Source: Lachnospiraceae bacterium UBA7188 (GTDB lineage Bacteria > Bacillota > Clostridia > Lachnospirales > Lachnospiraceae). From it: a stretch of 8,889 nucleotides of DNA. Each line of letters starts with the position of its first letter. Position 1 is the stretch's first letter. Shown here one piece after another: positions 5,984-8,889 of the stretch. The stretch is taken from assembly GCA_002490995.1 (NCBI GenBank), contig DKVC01000117.1, positions 3,007 through 11,895 on the forward strand. Direction: 5' to 3'. Under the pieces are notes generated by a model, which was not told the DNA's origin, did not search any database, and worked only from the letters and a program-made list of their open reading frames with translations. Made by a program: the position numbers and the translations under genes.

Positions 5984-6013
5984 TTGACAAACGAAAAACC
6001 AAAGGGCTATAAT
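5984..6013 (+). promoter_or_regulatory. Consensus sigma-A promoter of the ileS T-box
   Basis: A perfect TTGACA (5984-5989) and a perfect TATAAT (6008-6013) are separated by 18 nt. Transcription should start near 6020, a few nucleotides before the T-box stem I. A strong constitutive promoter fits control by downstream attenuation rather than by initiation. Confidence 0.88.
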
Positions 6014-6020
6014 GACTTAT

Positions 6021-6450
6021 CATACAGAGAAGAAATGCCATGACGAAGAGAGTAGCTGTTCCGGAATGATTCTGATTCCAGTGAAAGCGGCAGCGAGCCG
6101 GTGAGGGTGTGAGACCGGTGCGAGTAGGGGAGCAGTGAAAATCACTTCTGAGCAGGCAGGGCAAAAGGAGGAGGCCGGTGCGCGTATCTGGCAGCAGCAT
6201 TGACAGACAGCGGTAACGGCGGCAGGCCAAGTAGTTCTGCACGGGGTTCCCACGTTACGGGAAACCGTATTATTTGTGACTGTGTTTAACTTGCAGCGGA
6301 TTTTGTGTATTTCCCGTCCGGGAAAAGGCAGATTCGGCAGTGCCTGAAAAGCTGCGGAGAGCGGTTTCACGTCATGAAACGTACGTTGTAACAGGTGGTA
6401 AACGAAGAGAATGGCTTCGTCCTTTTACGGGACGGAGCCTGTTTTGTTAT
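6021..6450 (+). promoter_or_regulatory. T-box riboswitch, isoleucine (AUC) specifier
   Basis: This leader senses uncharged tRNA-Ile and controls ileS by antitermination. Stem I runs from about 6036 to 6158 (TGCC/GGCA at its base). It has the conserved AGAGAGTA (6047-6054) and an apical stem CCGGT/ACCGG (6098-6102 with 6114-6118) around GAGGGTGTGAG. The specifier codon ATC followed by A (6141-6144, after GAAA) fits isoleucine. A hairpin GTTTCA/TGAAAC (6364-6380) precedes the T-box motif AGGTGGTAA (6393-6401). TGGT (6396-6399) can pair with the ACCA end of tRNA-Ile. The antiterminator helices are AGG/CCT (6393-6395 with 6421-6423) and CGAAG/CTTCG (6403-6407 with 6415-6419). The Stem I to antiterminator segment is long, about 230 nt, with several further hairpins, for example TTTCCCG/CGGGAAA near 6310-6325. 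Codon assignment rests on the motif and the downstream gene. Confidence 0.93.
6413..6450 (+). terminator. T-box attenuator terminator of ileS
   Basis: GGCTTCGTCC (6413-6422) pairs with GGACGGAGCC (6430-6439) through nine Watson-Crick pairs and one G-U, with a 7-nt loop, followed by TGTTTTGTTATT. Positions 6415-6423 are the same bases needed for the antiterminator, so the two structures exclude each other. This is the expected switch: it terminates when tRNA-Ile is charged. The remaining 117 nt to the ileS ATG contain no other structure that I can support. Confidence 0.92.
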
Positions 6451-6567
6451 TACGGAAATATATGTATGGCAAAATGGATTCTCTTTCTCTAAAATCATTC
6501 AGGAGCTGGGCGGAGAGTGAAGTTCGGCAGAGAATTCGCTGCAGCTGGGAAAGGAAGGAAACGAAAA

Positions 6568-8889
6568 ATGTACAAGCCGGTTTCAACAGATTTAAGTCTG
6601 GTAGAACGCGAAAAAGAAGTAGAGAAATTCTGGAAGGAAAACGACATCTTTAAAAAGAGCATCGACAGCCGCAGGGAAGGCCCTGTCTACACTTTCTACG
6701 ACGGACCGCCCACCGCAAACGGCAAGCCCCACATCGGCCATGTGGAGACCCGCACCATCAAGGACATGATCCCAAGATACCGCACCATGAAGGGATATAT
6801 GGTGCCCCGGAAAGCGGGCTGGGATACCCACGGCCTGCCCGTGGAGCTGGAGGTGGAGAAGCTCCTTGGGCTGGACGGCAAAGAGCAGATTGAAGAGTAC
6901 GGGCTTGCCCCCTTTATCGACAAATGTAAGGAGAGCGTCTGGAAGTACAAGGGGATGTGGGAGGACTTCTCCGGCATGGTGGGCTTCTGGGCCGACATGG
7001 ACAATCCTTACGTGACCTATGACGACAACTTTATTGAGTCCGAATGGTGGGCGTTAAAGACCATCTGGGACAAAGGGCTTCTGTACAAAGGCTTCAAGAT
7101 CGTACCCTACTGTCCCCGCTGCGGAACCCCGCTTTCCAGCCATGAGGTGGCCCAGGGCTACAAGGCAGTGAAGGAGCGCTCCGCCGTGGCGCGCTTCAAA
7201 TGCATGGGTGAGGACGCTTATTTCCTGGCATGGACCACGACCCCCTGGACACTGCCCTCCAACGTGGCGCTGTGCGTGAATCCCGACGAAACCTATGTGA
7301 AGGTGAAGGCGGCGGACGGCTATACCTACTATATGGCGCAGGCTCTGCTGGATACTGTTCTGGGCGGTTTGGCCGAAGAGGGCAAGGCTGCTTACGAAGT
7401 ACTGGAGACTTATAGCGGAAAAGATCTGGAATATAAGGAGTACGAGCCCCTGTTTGCCTGTACGGGTGAAGAGGCTGCACGCCAGGGAAAGAAGGCTCAT
7501 TATGTCACTTGTGACAACTATGTCACAATGTCAGACGGTACCGGAATCGTGCATATTGCCCCGGCTTTCGGTGAGGACGATGCCAATGTGGGCAGAAAGT
7601 ACGGCCTGCCTCTGGTGCAGTTTGTGGACGGCAAAGGCCATATGACCGCAGAGACCCCCTATGAAGGAAAATTCGTGAAGGATGCGGACCCGGATATCCT
7701 GAAGGATCTGGACAAGGAGGGAAAACTGTTCTCCGCGCCGAAATTTGAGCATGACTATCCCTTCTGCTGGCGCTGCGACACGCCGCTGATCTATTATGCC
7801 AGGGAGTCCTGGTTCATCAAGATGACCGCGGTGAAGGACGACCTGGTGCGGAACAACAAGACCATCAACTGGATTCCGCCCACCATCGGCGAGGGACGTT
7901 TCGGCAACTGGCTGGAGAATATCCAGGACTGGGGCATCTCCCGGAACCGTTACTGGGGCACTCCGTTAAATATCTGGGAGTGTGAGTGCGGGCATATGGA
8001 GAGCGTGGGCAGCCGTGAGCAGCTTGCTGCTTTGACCGGCGATGAGAAGGCGAAGACGGTGGAGCTTCACAGGCCTTATATCGACGAAGTAACTTTCCCC
8101 TGCCCGAAATGCGGCAAGACCATGAAGCGTGTGCCGGAGGTGATTGACTGCTGGTTCGATTCCGGCGCCATGCCGTTTGCGCAGCATCATTATCCGTTTG
8201 AGAATAAGGAGCTTTTTGAGAAGCAGTTCCCGGCGGATTTTATTTCTGAGGCGGTGGACCAGACAAGAGGATGGTTCTACTCCCTGCTGGCGATTTCTAC
8301 ATTGATATTTAACAAAGCGCCTTACAAAAATGTTATCGTTCTCGGTCACGTGCAGGATGAAAACGGACAGAAGATGAGCAAGTCAAAAGGAAATGCGGTT
8401 GACCCCTTTGACGCGCTGGAAAAATACGGGGCGGACGCTATCCGCTGGTATTTCTATGTGAACAGTGCCCCGTGGCTTCCGAACCGCTTCCATGGCAAAG
8501 CGGTGGTAGAGGGACAGAGGAAATTTATGGGCACTCTGTGGAATACGTACGCATTTTTTGTACTGTATGCGAATATAGATGAATTTGATGCAACAAAGTA
8601 TGCCCTTGAATATGAGAAGCTCTCTGTAATGGACAAATGGCTTCTTTCAAAGCTTAATACCGTGGTAAAAGAGGTGGATGAAAGCCTTGAGAATTACAGA
8701 ATTCCGGAGGCGGCAAGGGCGCTGCAGGATTTTGTGGATGATATGAGCAACTGGTATGTGCGTCGGAGCCGCGAGCGGTTCTGGGCGAAGGGTATGGAGC
8801 AGGACAAGATCAATGCCTATATGACCCTCTATACTGCCCTTGTCACCATCTGCAAGGCGGCCGCGCCCATGATTCCTTTTATGACGGAG
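6568..8889 (+). CDS. ileS: Isoleucyl-tRNA synthetase, type 2, 3'-truncated by window edge
   Basis: IleRS activates isoleucine with ATP and charges tRNA-Ile in the cytosol. The frame is open for 774 codons to the window edge, about three quarters of a typical protein of roughly 1,040 residues. The class I signature PHIGH is at 54-58 and KMSKS at 602-606. GWDTHGLPVELEVEK (84-98) and the GKPHIGHVETR context are of the eukaryote-like type 2 rather than the common bacterial type 1. The CP1 editing domain carries WTTTPWTLPSN (222-232) and GTGIVHIAPAFGEDD (324-338). Cysteine pairs occur at 182/185, 400/403, 472/474 and 512/515, likely zinc ribbons, and CWFDSG is at 528-533. The ATG at 6568 follows AGGAAGG (6552-6558) by 9 nt. 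The tRNA-binding C-terminus begins with the anticodon-binding helices (about 700 on). The upstream T-box independently supports isoleucine specificity. Confidence 0.97.
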   Translation, partial: MYKPVSTDLSLVEREKEVEKFWKENDIFKKSIDSRREGPVYTFYDGPPTANGKPHIGHVETRTIKDMIPRYRTMKGYMVPRKAGWDTHGLPVELEVEKLLGLDGKEQIEEYGLAPFIDKCKESVWKYKGMWEDFSGMVGFWADMDNPYVTYDDNFIESEWWALKTIWDKGLLYKGFKIVPYCPRCGTPLSSHEVAQGYKAVKERSAVARFKCMGEDAYFLAWTTTPWTLPSNVALCVNPDETYVKVKAADGYTYYMAQALLDTVLGGLAEEGKAAYEVLETYSGKDLEYKEYEPLFACTGEEAARQGKKAHYVTCDNYVTMSDGTGIVHIAPAFGEDDANVGRKYGLPLVQFVDGKGHMTAETPYEGKFVKDADPDILKDLDKEGKLFSAPKFEHDYPFCWRCDTPLIYYARESWFIKMTAVKDDLVRNNKTINWIPPTIGEGRFGNWLENIQDWGISRNRYWGTPLNIWECECGHMESVGSREQLAALTGDEKAKTVELHRPYIDEVTFPCPKCGKTMKRVPEVIDCWFDSGAMPFAQHHYPFENKELFEKQFPADFISEAVDQTRGWFYSLLAISTLIFNKAPYKNVIVLGHVQDENGQKMSKSKGNAVDPFDALEKYGADAIRWYFYVNSAPWLPNRFHGKAVVEGQRKFMGTLWNTYAFFVLYANIDEFDATKYALEYEKLSVMDKWLLSKLNTVVKEVDESLENYRIPEAARALQDFVDDMSNWYVRRSRERFWAKGMEQDKINAYMTLYTALVTICKAAAPMIPFMTE

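Noticed and set aside
6020..6370. 116-residue minus-strand open frame within the ileS leader
   Set aside because: It lies entirely over the T-box RNA, whose structure explains the sequence, and its translation shows no domain.
6411..6653. 80-residue plus-strand open frame overlapping the ileS start
   Set aside because: It starts inside the attenuator terminator, has no SD and overlaps ileS out of frame; the translation is low-complexity basic.
1..8889. CRISPR array, tRNA/rRNA genes, transposases, phage or toxin-antitoxin modules
   Set aside because: No regularly spaced repeats, cloverleaf genes, or coding sequences of these classes were seen on either strand.

Overview
The window looks like chromosome from an endospore-forming, low-G+C-phylum (Bacillota) anaerobe, most likely a Clostridia of the Lachnospiraceae type. 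Three things point that way: a SpoVT sporulation regulator, a classical transcription-attenuating T-box ahead of an aminoacyl-tRNA synthetase, and proteins that read like clostridial families (NAPRTase, DUF4230, type 2 IleRS). The base composition is only moderately GC-rich. The genus assignment is inference. No CRISPR array, tRNA, rRNA, transposase or phage gene is visible.

Layout. (1) Positions 2-1330 (+): the 3' nine-tenths of guaB (IMP dehydrogenase), cut by the left edge. (2) Positions 1445-1990 (+): spoVT. Its Shine-Dalgarno lies inside the 3' arm of a 17-bp stem that ends in a T-tract, so the leader could gate read-through from guaB. (3) Positions 1991-2255: a convergent intergenic region dominated by an ~82-nt near-palindrome. 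(4) Positions 2256-2801 (-): a Uma2-family PD-(D/E)XK-like protein standing alone. (5) Positions 2945-5114 (-): a probable two-gene operon with a DUF4230 membrane-anchored protein first and nicotinate phosphoribosyltransferase (pncB) second. (6) Positions 5115-5414: a divergent control region with back-to-back sigma-A-like promoters, several palindromes and a strongly structured leader for the minus-strand operon. (7) Positions 5415-5912 (+): a GNAT N-acetyltransferase. (8) Positions 5984-6450 (+): a consensus promoter and an isoleucine T-box (AUC specifier, antiterminator and terminator all visible). (9) Positions 6568-8889 (+): ileS, type 2 isoleucyl-tRNA synthetase, running off the right edge.

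The genes are mostly core metabolism and translation: guanine nucleotide synthesis, NAD salvage, isoleucine charging, plus late-sporulation control. I do not see a new multi-gene defence or mobile system. The unexplained content is in the non-coding DNA: the spoVT SD-sequestering hairpin, the palindrome-rich pncB/GNAT divergent region, the spoVT-uma2 palindrome, and an unusually long inter-domain segment with an internal repeat in the ileS T-box.
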